Origin: Winogradskyella immobilis | GTDB lineage: Bacteria; Bacteroidota; Bacteroidia; Flavobacteriales; Flavobacteriaceae | Assembly: GCF_021887715.1 (NCBI RefSeq) | Contig: NZ_JAIQXX010000005.1 | Location: 62,001 to 126,000 of the forward strand | Length of the DNA stretch: 64,000 nt | Direction of reading: 5' to 3' | In this document: positions 36,857-47,138 of the stretch, in pieces | Layout: every line of letters begins with the position of its first letter | How positions within the stretch are numbered: position 1 is the stretch's first letter | Made by a program: the position numbers and the translations under genes | Notes under the pieces: generated by a model | The model's input: only the letters and a program-made list of their open reading frames with translations | The model's database searches: none | What the model was told of the DNA's origin: nothing

Positions 36857-37879
36857 ATGAAAAAAGTAGTAACATTTGGAGAAATAATGTTGCGCTTATC
36901 TACAGAGCGGCATTTGCGATTTATACAAGCAAAATCATTTGCAGCTTCTTATGGTGGCGGTGAGTTCAATGTTTCTGTGTCTTTAGCTAATTACGGAATT
37001 GATACTGAATTTGTAACTAAGGTTCCAGATAATGATATAGGAGCTTGCACGGTAAAAGAAATGCGTAAGCTTAAAGTAGGTTTAGATCATACTGCTTTTG
37101 GAGGTGATAGATTAGGGATTTACTTTTTAGAAACGGGAGCAGGAACACGAAGTAGTAAAGTTGTTTATGATAGAGCTCATAGTGCATTTGCTACAACAGA
37201 ACCAGATGATTTTGATTGGGAAGTTATTCTAAAAGATGCGACTTGGTTTCATTGGAGTGGTATTACACCAGCAATTTCAGAACAAGCAGCACAACAATGC
37301 CTAGTAGCAATAAAAACGGCTCATAAATTAGGATTAAAAATATCTTGTGATTTAAATTACAGATCTAAACTATGGAAATATGGTAAAGAACCTCATGAGG
37401 TGATGCCTGAATTACTAAAGTATAGCCATGTAATATTAGGAGATATTGATACAGCGTATTTTATGTTAGGTGAGAATAAAGTCGAACCTAATTATCAAGA
37501 CGAAGCTACGTTGCCTAATTTATATGATGTTATTTTTGAGTATTGCCCTAATTTAGAAATGGTTGCAACAACATTGAGATATTCTATTAGTGCTTCTCAT
37601 CAACGAATAGGTGGTATTTTATATAATGGAAATACAATATATAAAGCTGCTATAAAAGAAGTAACACCAATAGTAGATAGAGTAGGTAGCGGAGATGCAT
37701 TTATGGGTGGATTAATTTATGGCTTGATGACCTATAAAACAGATTTACAACGCACTATAGATTTTTCAGCAGCTGCATGCTGTTTAAAACATACCATATC
37801 TGGTGACTATAATTTAGTGACTAAGGAAGAAATAGAAGATTTAATAAAAGGAAACGCAACAGGTAAAGTTTCTAGATAA
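36857..37879 (+). CDS. kdgK: 2-keto-3-deoxygluconate kinase (PfkB family)
   Basis: A 340-aa sugar kinase of the PfkB/ribokinase family: N-terminal VVTFGEIMLRLST, a GGGEFNVSVSLANYG substrate/glycine motif, and the C-terminal DRVGSGDAFMGGLIYGL with the catalytic base Asp280. It phosphorylates KDG to KDPG with ATP in the cytoplasm. It lies between the reductase that makes KDG and the aldolase that splits KDPG, which supports the assignment. Confidence 0.92.
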   Translation: MKKVVTFGEIMLRLSTERHLRFIQAKSFAASYGGGEFNVSVSLANYGIDTEFVTKVPDNDIGACTVKEMRKLKVGLDHTAFGGDRLGIYFLETGAGTRSSKVVYDRAHSAFATTEPDDFDWEVILKDATWFHWSGITPAISEQAAQQCLVAIKTAHKLGLKISCDLNYRSKLWKYGKEPHEVMPELLKYSHVILGDIDTAYFMLGENKVEPNYQDEATLPNLYDVIFEYCPNLEMVATTLRYSISASHQRIGGILYNGNTIYKAAIKEVTPIVDRVGSGDAFMGGLIYGLMTYKTDLQRTIDFSAAACCLKHTISGDYNLVTKEEIEDLIKGNATGKVSR

Positions 37880-37886
37880 ATGTAAT

Positions 37887-38555
37887 ATGGCTAGATTTAC
37901 AAGATTAGACGTAATAAAAACAATGAAAACAACCGGACTTGTGCCACTGTTTTTTAATGAAAATATAGATCAAAGTAAATCAATTGTTAAAGCATGCTAC
38001 GATGGTGGTGCACGTCTTTTAGAATTTACTGCTCGTGGTGATTTTGCACAAGAGGTATTTTCGGATTTAAGTAAATATGTGTCAGGGGAGCTCCCCGAAA
38101 TGATTTTAGGGGTAGGTTCTGTGACAGATGCATCTTCGGCGTCAACATATATGGCGATGGGAGCAAACTTTATAGTAACACCAGTATTAAGAGAAGATAT
38201 TGCATTAGTTTGTAACAGAAGAAAAGTTTTGTGGTCTCCTGGTTGTGGCTCTTTAACAGAAATTACTAGAGCTGAAGAATTAGGATGCGAAATTGTTAAG
38301 CTATTTCCAGGAGGAATTTATGGTCCAGATTTTGTGAAAGCTATAAAAGCACCACAACCATGGACGAGCATAATGCCTACAGGCGGTGTGTCCCCGACAG
38401 AAGAAAGTCTTTTATCTTGGTTTAATGCTGGTGTAACTTGTGTTGGCATGGGTTCAAAACTTATTGTTAAAGATAAAAACGATAACTACGATTTTAATCA
38501 AATAGAGGAACTTACAGCTAAAACCATAGCAATTATCAAAAAAATAAGAGATTAA
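37887..38555 (+). CDS. eda: KDPG aldolase (2-keto-3-deoxy-6-phosphogluconate aldolase)
   Basis: A 222-aa class I aldolase that cleaves KDPG to pyruvate and glyceraldehyde-3-phosphate. Schiff-base Lys138 is in EIVKLFPGG and the proton-transfer Glu46 in LLEFTARG. Phosphate-binding turns SPGC and MPTGGV are present. It starts 7 bp after the kinase stop and is the last gene of the alginate operon. No strong intrinsic terminator is seen after it. Confidence 0.93.
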   Translation: MARFTRLDVIKTMKTTGLVPLFFNENIDQSKSIVKACYDGGARLLEFTARGDFAQEVFSDLSKYVSGELPEMILGVGSVTDASSASTYMAMGANFIVTPVLREDIALVCNRRKVLWSPGCGSLTEITRAEELGCEIVKLFPGGIYGPDFVKAIKAPQPWTSIMPTGGVSPTEESLLSWFNAGVTCVGMGSKLIVKDKNDNYDFNQIEELTAKTIAIIKKIRD

Positions 38556-38653
38556 TTGCATATAATATATTCTGATTTTAGAGCAAACTACAATCACTCT
38601 TTACCATTAATTAGGTTAAAATAGTTTCTAAAAGCGTATCATTGAAATTAATT

Positions 38654-38661
38654 TAACTTTG
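38654..38661 (+). promoter_or_regulatory. candidate -7 box of the DMT transporter gene
   Basis: TAACTTTG matches TAnnTTTG, 24 bp before the ATG at 38686. A well-placed TTG was not found, so this is a partial match. Confidence 0.35.
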
Positions 38662-38685
38662 CTTAAATAAATTACAGCACATTAA

Positions 38686-39534
38686 ATGCTAAGATCAGCG
38701 ATTAAATATATGCTTATAAGCACGTTTGCATTTGCATTTTTAAACGCTATTGTTAAGTATTTATCAGATTTTAATGTGTCTCAAATTATATACTTTCGAG
38801 CCTTAGGTTCGTTTGGGTTTTGTATGATTTACTTAAAGCGGAATAAGATTTCTGTATTAGGTAATAATAAAAAATTATTGTTGTTAAGAGCATTAATGGG
38901 ACTTATAGCCATGACATTGTTCTTTTTATCTTTGAAATATTTATCTATGGGTTCTGCAACATCCATACGCTATATCTCTCCAATTTTTGCTGCTCTATTT
39001 GCTGTATTGTTATTAAAAGAAAAGATTTGGCCAACACAATGGTTGTTTTTTGCTATGGCATTTTTAGGTGTACTTTTATTAAAAGGTTTTGATGCACAAA
39101 TGAATACTATAGGATTGCTTGCCGCATTATTCTCAGCTATATTTACAGGTTTAGTATTTGTTATACTTCGTAAAATAGGTAAAAGAGATCATCCAGTTGT
39201 AGTTGTTAATTACTTTATGGGAGTTTCTGCTTTTGTGAGTATGTTTTTTATGTTATTTCATTGGAAACAGCCTACCTATATAGAGTGGTTGCTTTTTCTA
39301 AGTTTAGGCGTTTTTGGTTATTATGGGCAGTTGTATATGACTAAAGCATTTCAGGCAGTAGAGACAAACAAAATTGCGCCAGTAAAGTATGTAGAAGTAG
39401 TATTTACATTAATTATAGGTGTGTTTTGGTTTGGCGAAGTTTATACACTATTAAGCGTATTTGCAATTGTTCTTATTTTATTAGGTTTAATACTTAATGT
39501 ATTTTACAAACAAAACATAAAAAATACGAAATAG
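38686..39534 (+). CDS. EamA-domain DMT superfamily transporter
   Basis: A 282-aa inner-membrane protein with about ten transmembrane helices in two EamA repeats (first ending FAALFAVLLLKEKIWPTQW, second with APVKYVEVVFTLIIGVFWFGE). The substrate is unknown. It lies just after the alginate locus but has its own likely promoter, so it is not necessarily part of that pathway. Confidence 0.88.
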   Translation: MLRSAIKYMLISTFAFAFLNAIVKYLSDFNVSQIIYFRALGSFGFCMIYLKRNKISVLGNNKKLLLLRALMGLIAMTLFFLSLKYLSMGSATSIRYISPIFAALFAVLLLKEKIWPTQWLFFAMAFLGVLLLKGFDAQMNTIGLLAALFSAIFTGLVFVILRKIGKRDHPVVVVNYFMGVSAFVSMFFMLFHWKQPTYIEWLLFLSLGVFGYYGQLYMTKAFQAVETNKIAPVKYVEVVFTLIIGVFWFGEVYTLLSVFAIVLILLGLILNVFYKQNIKNTK

Positions 39535-39608
39535 AAATACTGTTAAATAACGTGCCAACGTGTATTCAATTTTATACTTTCGAAAAAGTAAATAATAGAA
39601 TTAGAGTA

Positions 39609-40472
39609 TTGAAGCTTGTTAAATTTATATATTTTTTAATAATAGTAGCAACATTTAGTTCTTGTACTGTATTGCAATGGCGTTCTACAGATGCTGAAAT
39701 TTACGATAGATTTAGTAGTCTTAATATTCCTACAGAAATATCATATTATACCGCAGATACTTTAGATATAAAAGTTAGAGCACAAAAAATTAAACAGGTT
39801 AATAATACTATAAATATTCTATTTCTTCATGGTTCTCCAAGTTCACTTTCAGCCTGGAATGGTTATTTAAAAGATACATCTTTAATTAAACAAGCTAATT
39901 TATATGCTATAGATCGTCCGGGTTATGGGTATTCAAACTTTGGAGATGAATTAGTGTCTATAAAACTTCAAGCTGAAATAATAAGTAAATTAATTTGCAC
40001 TTATAAGTTAGATAATGTTATTACCGTAGGTTCATCGTATGGAGGTCCTTTAGCGGCCAGACTTGCGGTTATAAATACTAATGTAAAAGGAGTGGTAATG
40101 ATATCTCCAGCAATAGACCCAGAGCAAGAAAAACGTGTTAAAGGTCAAAAATTTACGCAATTTTGGTTAACACGTTGGTTGGTTCCTACAGGTTATCGTG
40201 TTGCAGGCGATGAAAAAGAAACTCATGCTAAAGAGTTGTCTTATATAGATGCAGATTGGCCAAAAGTTAGCGTACCTGTAATTCATATTCACGGAGATAA
40301 AGACGATTTGGTGCCATATGGAAATATTAATTATACCAAAAAAAAATTTAAAAATAATAACATTATAACAACGCCAAATACAGGTCATGAAATTGCATGG
40401 GCAAGACCAGAACTTATAAAGCCGCATTTGTATAAGCTTATACAAAACATAGCCAATAGTATTGCAAAATAA
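39609..40472 (+). CDS. alpha/beta hydrolase, predicted lipoprotein
   Basis: Alpha/beta-hydrolase fold with oxyanion HGSPSS, nucleophile elbow VGSSYGG, acid Asp in HGDKDDLVP and a C-terminal His in NTGHEIAW, so the catalytic triad is complete. The substrate is unknown. There is no ATG start. A TTG at 39609 gives an ideal lipoprotein signal (KLVKFIYFLIIVATFSSC). The longer frame from GTG 39552 would add 19 residues that spoil the signal peptide, so I prefer TTG. It follows the DMT transporter closely. Confidence 0.8.
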   Translation: MKLVKFIYFLIIVATFSSCTVLQWRSTDAEIYDRFSSLNIPTEISYYTADTLDIKVRAQKIKQVNNTINILFLHGSPSSLSAWNGYLKDTSLIKQANLYAIDRPGYGYSNFGDELVSIKLQAEIISKLICTYKLDNVITVGSSYGGPLAARLAVINTNVKGVVMISPAIDPEQEKRVKGQKFTQFWLTRWLVPTGYRVAGDEKETHAKELSYIDADWPKVSVPVIHIHGDKDDLVPYGNINYTKKKFKNNNIITTPNTGHEIAWARPELIKPHLYKLIQNIANSIAK

Positions 40473-40476
40473 ACGA

Positions 40477-40505
40477 TTGCATCAGAATACAAAAACCTAT
40501 CTTTG
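40477..40505 (+). promoter_or_regulatory. promoter of era
   Basis: TTG at 40477-40479 and TATCTTTG at 40498-40505 are 18 bp apart, a good Bacteroidota promoter, 17 bp before the era ATG. Confidence 0.55.
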
Positions 40506-40522
40506 TGGCAAATTAAGTAAGA

Positions 40523-41404
40523 ATGCATAGAGCAGGTTTTGTAAATATTATTGGTAATCCTAATGTAGGGAAGTCTACATTAATGAATGCATTTATAGGC
40601 GAAAAATTATCTATTATTACCTCTAAAGCACAAACTACACGTCATCGTATTTTAGGTATTGTTAATGGTGAAGATTTCCAGGTCATATTAAGTGATACAC
40701 CAGGTATTATTAAACCAGCGTATGAGTTGCAAGAATCTATGATGGATTTTGTAAAATCTGCTTTTGAAGATGCAGATGTTTTAATCTATATGGTTGAGAT
40801 TGGTGAGAAAGCGTTAAAAGACGAATCCTTCTTTAAGAAAATAACCAACTCTAAGATTCCAGTACTTTTATTACTTAATAAAATTGACAGTTCTAATCAA
40901 GAGCAATTAGAAGAACAAGCTGAGTTATGGCAACAGAAGGTTCCAAACGCTGAGTTTTATCCTATTTCTGCATTGAATGGTTTTAATGTTCAAAATGTAT
41001 TTGATCGTATAGTAGAGTTATTACCCGAATCTCCTGCATTTTATCCTAAAGATCAACTGACAGATAAACCAGAACGCTTTTTTGTCAATGAAGCGATTAG
41101 AGAGAAAATATTATTACATTATAAAAAGGAGATACCTTATGCTGTTGAGGTAGATACAGAAGAATTTTTTGAAGAAGAGAAGATTATAAAAATCCGCTCT
41201 GTGATCATGGTAGAACGCGAAACCCAAAAAGGAATTATTATTGGGCATAAAGGTTCTGCTCTAAAGCGTGTTGGTATGGAAGCACGTAAAGATTTAGAAC
41301 AATTTTTTGGTAAGCAAGTACATATAGAGTTATATGTTAAGGTTAACAAAAATTGGAGAAGTAATCAAAACCAGTTAAAACGTTTTGGTTACAATCAACG
41401 GTAA
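40523..41404 (+). CDS. era: GTPase Era, 16S rRNA/30S maturation
   Basis: Essential GTPase of 293 aa that binds the 3' end of 16S rRNA during 30S assembly. G motifs are GNPNVGKST, DTPGI and NKID. The C-terminal KH domain has VMVERETQKGIIIGHKGSALKRVG, which includes the GxxG-like RNA loop. Length is normal. It is followed by the related GTPase gene der, separated by 110 bp with another possible promoter. Confidence 0.97.
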   Translation: MHRAGFVNIIGNPNVGKSTLMNAFIGEKLSIITSKAQTTRHRILGIVNGEDFQVILSDTPGIIKPAYELQESMMDFVKSAFEDADVLIYMVEIGEKALKDESFFKKITNSKIPVLLLLNKIDSSNQEQLEEQAELWQQKVPNAEFYPISALNGFNVQNVFDRIVELLPESPAFYPKDQLTDKPERFFVNEAIREKILLHYKKEIPYAVEVDTEEFFEEEKIIKIRSVIMVERETQKGIIIGHKGSALKRVGMEARKDLEQFFGKQVHIELYVKVNKNWRSNQNQLKRFGYNQR

Positions 41405-41464
41405 CTTATTATATATTTAGATATATAAAAAATATACTAAGACTACAAATTGGATACTAAATAG

Positions 41465-41472
41465 TATATTTG
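41465..41472 (+). promoter_or_regulatory. candidate -7 box of der
   Basis: TATATTTG, a perfect -7 match, about 42 bp before the der ATG. The nearest TTG is only 12 bp upstream, so the -33 element is unclear. Confidence 0.45.
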
Positions 41473-41514
41473 CAGCCGCTTACAGGATATGTAATGCAAA
41501 TTAAAACTTAAGTT

Positions 41515-42822
41515 ATGAGTAGTATCGTTGCCATTGTTGGTAGACCTAATGTCGGTAAATCCACTTTTTTTAACCGATTAATTCAAAGAAGAGAAGCTAT
41601 TGTTGATGCTGTTAGTGGCGTAACCAGAGATCGCCATTATGGAAAGAGCGATTGGAATGGCAAAGAATTTTCACTTATAGATACTGGAGGTTATGTTGTA
41701 GGAAGCGATGATGTTTTTGAAGCCGAAATTGACAAACAAGTAGAGTTAGCTATAGAAGAAGCTGATGCTATTATTTTTATGGTAGATGTAGAGTCTGGTA
41801 TTACAGGTATGGATGAAGATGTAGCAAGATTACTTCGTAAAGTTGATAAGCCTGTTTTTTTAGCCGTTAATAAAGTTGATAATGGGAAACGTGCAGAAGA
41901 TGCTGTAGAGTTTTATGGATTAGGATTAGGAAATTATTATACTATTGCTAGTATTAATGGAAGTGGTACAGGCGAATTATTAGACGCTTTAGTAGATGCT
42001 TTACCTGAAGTTGAAGAAGATGAGGATGAAGAAGCTTTACCACGTTTTGCAGTAGTAGGTAGACCAAACGCAGGAAAATCGTCATTTATTAACGCTTTAA
42101 TAGGAGAGGATCGTTATATAGTTACAGATATTGCTGGCACTACTAGAGACGCTATAGATACAAAATACAATCGTTTTGGATTTGAGTTTAATTTAGTGGA
42201 TACAGCAGGTATTCGCCGCAAATCAAAAGTAAAAGAAGACTTAGAGTTTTACTCAGTAATGCGAAGTGTTAGGGCCATAGAACATTGCGATGTTTGTTTA
42301 TTGGTTTTAGATGCTACTCGTGGTTTTGATGGACAAGTACAAAACATCTTTTGGTTAGCAGAACGCAATAGAAAAGGAATTGTAATATTGGTTAATAAAT
42401 GGGATTTAGTTGAAAAAGAAACACGTACAGCTCGTGATTTTGAAAAGTACATACAAGCACAAATTGCTCCATTTACAGATGTTCCTATTATTTTCATCTC
42501 GGTTTTAAATAAACAACGTATTTTCAAAGCTATTGAAACAGCAGTTGATGTATATAAAAATAGGAGTAAACGCATAAAGACAAGTGAGCTTAATGATGTG
42601 TTTTTACCAATAATTGAAAACTATCCACCGCCAGCATATAAAGGTAAGTTTGTAAAAATTAAATACATTATGCAATTGCCAACTCCACAACCGCAATTTG
42701 CATTTTTCTGTAATCTTCCTCAGTATGTAAAAGATCCTTACAAACGTTTTTTAGAGAATAAACTAAGAGAGCATTTTGATTTTAATGGAGTTCCAGTGAG
42801 TGTTTATATGCGAAAGAAGTAG
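41515..42822 (+). CDS. der: GTPase Der (EngA), 50S assembly
   Basis: A 435-aa protein with two GTPase domains in tandem: first [14 protein letters not shown] and NKVD; second [16 protein letters not shown] and NKWD. A C-terminal KH-like domain ends in [11 protein letters not shown]. This double-G-domain architecture is unique to Der, which acts in large-subunit assembly. Confidence 0.97.
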   Translation: MSSIVAIVGRPNVGKSTFFNRLIQRREAIVDAVSGVTRDRHYGKSDWNGKEFSLIDTGGYVVGSDDVFEAEIDKQVELAIEEADAIIFMVDVESGITGMDEDVARLLRKVDKPVFLAVNKVDNGKRAEDAVEFYGLGLGNYYTIASINGSGTGELLDALVDALPEVEEDEDEEALPRFAVVGRPNAGKSSFINALIGEDRYIVTDIAGTTRDAIDTKYNRFGFEFNLVDTAGIRRKSKVKEDLEFYSVMRSVRAIEHCDVCLLVLDATRGFDGQVQNIFWLAERNRKGIVILVNKWDLVEKETRTARDFEKYIQAQIAPFTDVPIIFISVLNKQRIFKAIETAVDVYKNRSKRIKTSELNDVFLPIIENYPPPAYKGKFVKIKYIMQLPTPQPQFAFFCNLPQYVKDPYKRFLENKLREHFDFNGVPVSVYMRKK

Positions 42823-42957
42823 TATGGTAATACGAAATTTAACATTTACTAATGTTAATTATCATTTTTTTAAGAATTTTCATACGATTATTCATATACA
42901 TTCGTTACCATAACAACAGTCAACAATTTTAATATTTCAAATTAACTAAAAATACAG

Positions 42958-42988
42958 TTGTATAACTATAAAAATAGTTATATGTTTG
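42958..42988 (+). promoter_or_regulatory. promoter of the outer-membrane barrel gene
   Basis: TTG at 42958-42960 and TATGTTTG at 42981-42988, spacer 20 bp, leader about 22 nt. Confidence 0.55.
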
Positions 42989-43013
42989 AATTATTAATCA
43001 TCAATCAAAGATC

Positions 43014-45797
43014 ATGAAGAAACTAATTTTAGTTTTTGCAGTATTATTTAGTCTTTTTTCAATTTCTCAACAAAAATCATTTAAAATTACTGGTAAGGTC
43101 GTAGCTGAAGATGCAAAAGAGCCTCTTGAATCTGCTACAATTTATTTAGAACGCCTAAAGGATAGTAGTTTAGTGACATATACCATTTCGGATAAAGATG
43201 GATTATTCTCTTTAGAGGACAGAACCTACGATGATATACTAAAAATGTACATTTCTTATGTAGGTTACGCTACGTTTACTAAAGATATAACTATAGATAA
43301 GGAAAATATAGATTTAGGCGATATTCAATTAAAAGTAGATAACAATGTATTGGATGAAGTTATTATTAAATCTAGAGCTCCGATAACCGTTAAAAAAGAT
43401 ACTTTAGAGTTTAATGTAAGTTCCTTTAAGACTAAGAAAGATGCAAATGTTGAAGATTTACTTAAAAAATTACCAGGTGTTGAGGTCGATGCAGAAGGAA
43501 ATATAACAGTAAATGGAAAACCTGTGAATAAAATTTTAGTAAACGGAAAACCTTTTTTTGGGGATGATCCTACAATTACAACACGTAACTTAACGAAAGA
43601 AATTATAGACAAAGTTCAGGTTACTGATACTAAGACTAAAGCAGAAGCTTTTTCGGGTGAAGAAGGAGATGATCAAAATAAAACCATAAACTTAACCATA
43701 AAAGAAGAAAATAATAAAGGCGTTTTTGGGAGACTAGCAGCAGGTGCAGGAACCGATGATAGAAATGAGTTTGCTGGCATCCTAAATATATTTGATAATG
43801 ATCGGCGGATTAGTATTCTAGCTGGTGGAAATAATATCAACTCACCAAGTTTTAGTTTTGGTGAGATAGAACGTATGCTAGGAAATATATCTTCAGTAAG
43901 TGTTAGTAGTACAGGTGCTTTTTCTATTAATGGACGCTCTTTTGGTGGTGGCGGTCAAGGTATAGTAACTTCTCGTAATGGAGGTGTCAATTATGCTGAT
44001 GAAATAACAAAAGGATTTGATGTTTCTGCAGATTATTTTTATTCAGATAGTTCTTCCGAAAATGATACACGTTCTGAAAGTGAAAACATTTTACCAGACC
44101 GTCGTTTTTTTACGAATTCAGAGTCTAGAGATGTTTCAGATAATAGAAATCACCGTTTTAATACAGAGTTCGATATAAAAATAGATTCTACGTTTCTTAT
44201 TAATATAAGGCCTTCATTTACCTTTGGGGATACAGAACGCTTTAATAATGCTTCTAATCAATCTTTTGATGAAAATAATGTGTTGACCAATCAGTCTACT
44301 TCCAGTTCAATTTCTGAAGGAGAAGTTAGAAATTTCAGTAATAGAGTAGATGCTACAAAGCGTTTTGGTAGTAATGGAAGTTTTATAAAGTTTGGCTTAA
44401 CTACCACATTTAATAATAACGAAGGTGAAAACTTTCAACGTTCAGAAGCTTTGTTTGAAGATCTTAACGTACCAGATGTAATAAGAGATCAATTTATCAA
44501 CAATGATGGAGAGTCTACTATTATTAGTGCAAATGCTACATATAGAATACCCATTATAGCTAAAGAATTATTTATAGATACTAAATTAAGTTACAGAAGT
44601 AGTAAAGATAATAGCTTAAATTCTAATTTCGATTTTAATGATGTAACACAAGAATACGATTTGTTTAATTCGCAGTTGAGTTCAGATTTTGAGTATATTA
44701 ATAATCGTTTTACTCCGAGTGTAGATGTTACTTACAGAAAAGAAAAATGGTCAATTAGTGGCGAAGTAGGTTATGTGTTTAGAACCATAGAGAATGAAGA
44801 TGCTTTGCGACCAGAGTTGAGTGATAAAAGAGACTTTGAAGCGGTAGAGTTAAGTAGTAATTTTAATTATAGATTTAGTAATAAAGCTTCCATATATTCA
44901 GGATACTCATTGAGTAATAGTCCGCCAGATTTAAGACAACTCCAAGCTTTTGAAGATGTTTCAAACCCATTAAATATTATTACAGGTAACCCAGATTTAG
45001 AACCAACAAACACGCATAGTTTATATGCCGGTTATAACAAGTTCGATTTTCAGAAAGGCACAGGTTTTTTTGGTAATTTAAATGTATCGGTAGTACAAAA
45101 TCAAATCATTACACGTACACTAGTAGATGATAACTTTGCACGTCGTACCACTTACGATAATGTTAATGGTAATTTTAGAATTTCTGGTAGTGGTAGATTT
45201 AATAAAACAGTTAAAATAGATTCTGTAAGGACATTAAAATTAAATTTAGGTTTATCAGCTGGAGTTAACAGAAGAATAAATTTTAATGATGATGTAAAAT
45301 ATGCATCAACAAATACAACTCTAGGGCCAAGTTTAGGAGTAACATTTACATGGAAAGACATTTTAGAGCTTAGACCAAATTATAGATTATCATTTACATC
45401 GACTGATTTTGATATTAATAATTTTGAAGATCAAGAATTTACAACTCATAATTTAAGATTACGTACTACAACGTATTTGCCTAAAAAGTTTGAATGGAGG
45501 AATGATCTCAATTACAATTTTAATCCTAATGTTGCAGACGGATTTCAAAGGTCTTCTTGGTTTTGGAATTCTACAGTTGCATATTCCTTCTTAAGAGATA
45601 AAGCCACATTGACGCTTAAGGTTTACGATTTGCTAAACCAAAATACGAATGCACGTCGTGTCTCTAATGCTAACTTTATACAAGATACTCAGAGTACAGT
45701 ATTAGAACAGTATTTTTTGTTGAGTTTTAGTTGGAAATTTAATAGCCTAGGGAGTAAAGGAGAAACAAGATCAAATAATTTTATAATATTTGATTAG
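43014..45797 (+). CDS. outer-membrane beta-barrel receptor with carboxypeptidase-like N-domain
   Basis: A 927-aa TonB-receptor-like protein. Signal peptide, then a carboxypeptidase-regulatory-like domain (KITGKVVAEDAKEPLESATIYL), then a plug-like region (DVEDLLKKLPGVEVD-type motif, VNGKPVNKILVNGKPFFGDDP) and a long Ser/Asn-rich barrel. The plug differs from SusC, and it belongs to the beta-barrel family 3 type, often of unknown substrate. No SusD partner is nearby. It has its own promoter. The barrel ends SNNFIIFD, without the usual terminal Phe. Confidence 0.88.
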   Translation: MKKLILVFAVLFSLFSISQQKSFKITGKVVAEDAKEPLESATIYLERLKDSSLVTYTISDKDGLFSLEDRTYDDILKMYISYVGYATFTKDITIDKENIDLGDIQLKVDNNVLDEVIIKSRAPITVKKDTLEFNVSSFKTKKDANVEDLLKKLPGVEVDAEGNITVNGKPVNKILVNGKPFFGDDPTITTRNLTKEIIDKVQVTDTKTKAEAFSGEEGDDQNKTINLTIKEENNKGVFGRLAAGAGTDDRNEFAGILNIFDNDRRISILAGGNNINSPSFSFGEIERMLGNISSVSVSSTGAFSINGRSFGGGGQGIVTSRNGGVNYADEITKGFDVSADYFYSDSSSENDTRSESENILPDRRFFTNSESRDVSDNRNHRFNTEFDIKIDSTFLINIRPSFTFGDTERFNNASNQSFDENNVLTNQSTSSSISEGEVRNFSNRVDATKRFGSNGSFIKFGLTTTFNNNEGENFQRSEALFEDLNVPDVIRDQFINNDGESTIISANATYRIPIIAKELFIDTKLSYRSSKDNSLNSNFDFNDVTQEYDLFNSQLSSDFEYINNRFTPSVDVTYRKEKWSISGEVGYVFRTIENEDALRPELSDKRDFEAVELSSNFNYRFSNKASIYSGYSLSNSPPDLRQLQAFEDVSNPLNIITGNPDLEPTNTHSLYAGYNKFDFQKGTGFFGNLNVSVVQNQIITRTLVDDNFARRTTYDNVNGNFRISGSGRFNKTVKIDSVRTLKLNLGLSAGVNRRINFNDDVKYASTNTTLGPSLGVTFTWKDILELRPNYRLSFTSTDFDINNFEDQEFTTHNLRLRTTTYLPKKFEWRNDLNYNFNPNVADGFQRSSWFWNSTVAYSFLRDKATLTLKVYDLLNQNTNARRVSNANFIQDTQSTVLEQYFLLSFSWKFNSLGSKGETRSNNFIIFD

Positions 45798-45835
45798 ACT
45801 CAAAAAGGTACTTAATTTAAAAACGATTAAAAATA

Positions 45836-45867
45836 AAAACACAATCTACATTTAGGTTGTTGTTTTA
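45836..45867. terminator. probable bidirectional terminator
   Basis: AAAACACAATCTA and TAGGTTGTTGTTTT pair with one bulge and one G-U across a small loop. It lies between two convergent transcripts and ends in T runs on both strands. Confidence 0.5.
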
Positions 45868-45881
45868 GCTTATAGGTTTTA

Positions 45882-46700
45882 TTACCAACTACCAGAAGCG
45901 CCACCACCACCAAAGCTGCCGCCTCCGAAACCACCACTAAAACCACCGCCAGAACTACTTCCTCCTCCAAATCCTCCAAAACCGCCAGAAGAAGAACCTC
46001 TAGAGTAACTACCACGTCCCATATTGCTTAAAATAATAGCTTCAAGTATACTTGTAGCATCTCTATGATTGCCTCTATGACCACCTCCACCATTTTTATG
46101 GTTAGAGATAATAATGATAATGATAATAAAAAAAACAAATAAGATAATGAATACTCCTAAAGGGAAATCATCACCAGAAGATTTTGGTGTGCCTTGATAC
46201 TCTCCATTTAAAATTTTAAAAATAACATCAGTGCCTTTGTCTAGTCCTGAATAAAAGTTTCCTTTTTTAAATTCTGGTAGTATAATTCTATTAATAATAC
46301 GCTCTGCGTCAATATCGGTAAGTATATATTCAATACCATAACCAGTGTTTATGTCAATTTGCCTATCGTCTTTAGCTAGTAATATTAATATTCCATTATC
46401 CTTGTTAGCTTGTCCAATACCCCATTTCTGTCCCCATTCTGCACCTACTAAAGAAATATCATCATCATTAGTAGAACTAATAATAGCAATTACAATTTGT
46501 GTAGAAGTGGTATCTGCATAACGAATTAATTTTTGTTCGAGATTGTTTTTTTGAAAATCAGATAATAGATTTATTTCGTCATATAAACTTGTTTCTTTAT
46601 CAGGTTTAGTCGGAATTTTATATTGGGCATTCGCGACAAAGAAGAAACTTGTCAGAATACTAAAGCAAATGATAATACCTATATGTTTTAGTTGAATCAT
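45882..46700 (-). CDS. TPM-domain membrane protein with Gly/Ser-rich tail
   Basis: A 272-aa protein with a signal peptide (ICFSILTSFFFVANAQ), a TPM domain (about 30-170: LYDEINLLSDFQKNNLEQKL, IVIAIISST, DRQIDINTGYGIEYILTD), one transmembrane helix near 185-205, and a C-terminal tail of GGFGGGSSSGGGFSG type ending in Gly-Ser-Trp. This is the YgcG-like TPM architecture. It sits in an operon with LemA and a second TPM protein, a common association; molecular function unsettled. Its start abuts the stop of the preceding gene. Confidence 0.88.
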   Translation of the reverse strand: MIQLKHIGIIICFSILTSFFFVANAQYKIPTKPDKETSLYDEINLLSDFQKNNLEQKLIRYADTTSTQIVIAIISSTNDDDISLVGAEWGQKWGIGQANKDNGILILLAKDDRQIDINTGYGIEYILTDIDAERIINRIILPEFKKGNFYSGLDKGTDVIFKILNGEYQGTPKSSGDDFPLGVFIILFVFFIIIIIIISNHKNGGGGHRGNHRDATSILEAIILSNMGRGSYSRGSSSGGFGGFGGGSSSGGGFSGGFGGGSFGGGGASGSW

Positions 46701-47138
46701 TTAGTTGGTAGAGATTGTATTATCCAATTCGTTAGTATCTCCATGTATCCAAGGGAAATGTTCAGTCAATTCTTCTCCTGCTTTTTTAATTCCTTTAATT
46801 AAGCCTTTTGCAAATTCACCTTGTTTAAATTCTGAAGCAATAACGTCTCTAGTTGTATTCCAAAAATCTATAGGAACGACATCATTAATTCCTTTATCAC
46901 CATAAATTACAAACTCTTTTTTATCTACAGCAACATAAATTAACACACCATTTTGAAGCTTAGTATTATCCATTTTTAAATAATGAAAAACTTCCATCAC
47001 ATGTTCATAGACATCATTACTACAATTGTGTTCTATATGTACTCGTATTTCACCAGAAGTGTTTAGTTCGGCAATACGGATGGCTTCAATAATGTCTTGT
47101 TCTTCAGATGCTGTTAAAAAATCCTCAATGCTAGGCAT
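46701..47138 (-). CDS. short TPM-domain protein
   Basis: A 145-aa protein without signal peptide, mainly a TPM domain: IIEAIRIAELNTSGEIRVHIE, GVLIYVAVDKKEFVIYGDKGIND, FWNTTRDVI. It has no transmembrane helix or Gly-rich tail, so it may be a soluble cytoplasmic counterpart to the membrane TPM protein next to it. Intergenic gaps to both neighbours are zero, indicating translational coupling. Confidence 0.85.
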   Translation of the reverse strand: MPSIEDFLTASEEQDIIEAIRIAELNTSGEIRVHIEHNCSNDVYEHVMEVFHYLKMDNTKLQNGVLIYVAVDKKEFVIYGDKGINDVVPIDFWNTTRDVIASEFKQGEFAKGLIKGIKKAGEELTEHFPWIHGDTNELDNTISTN

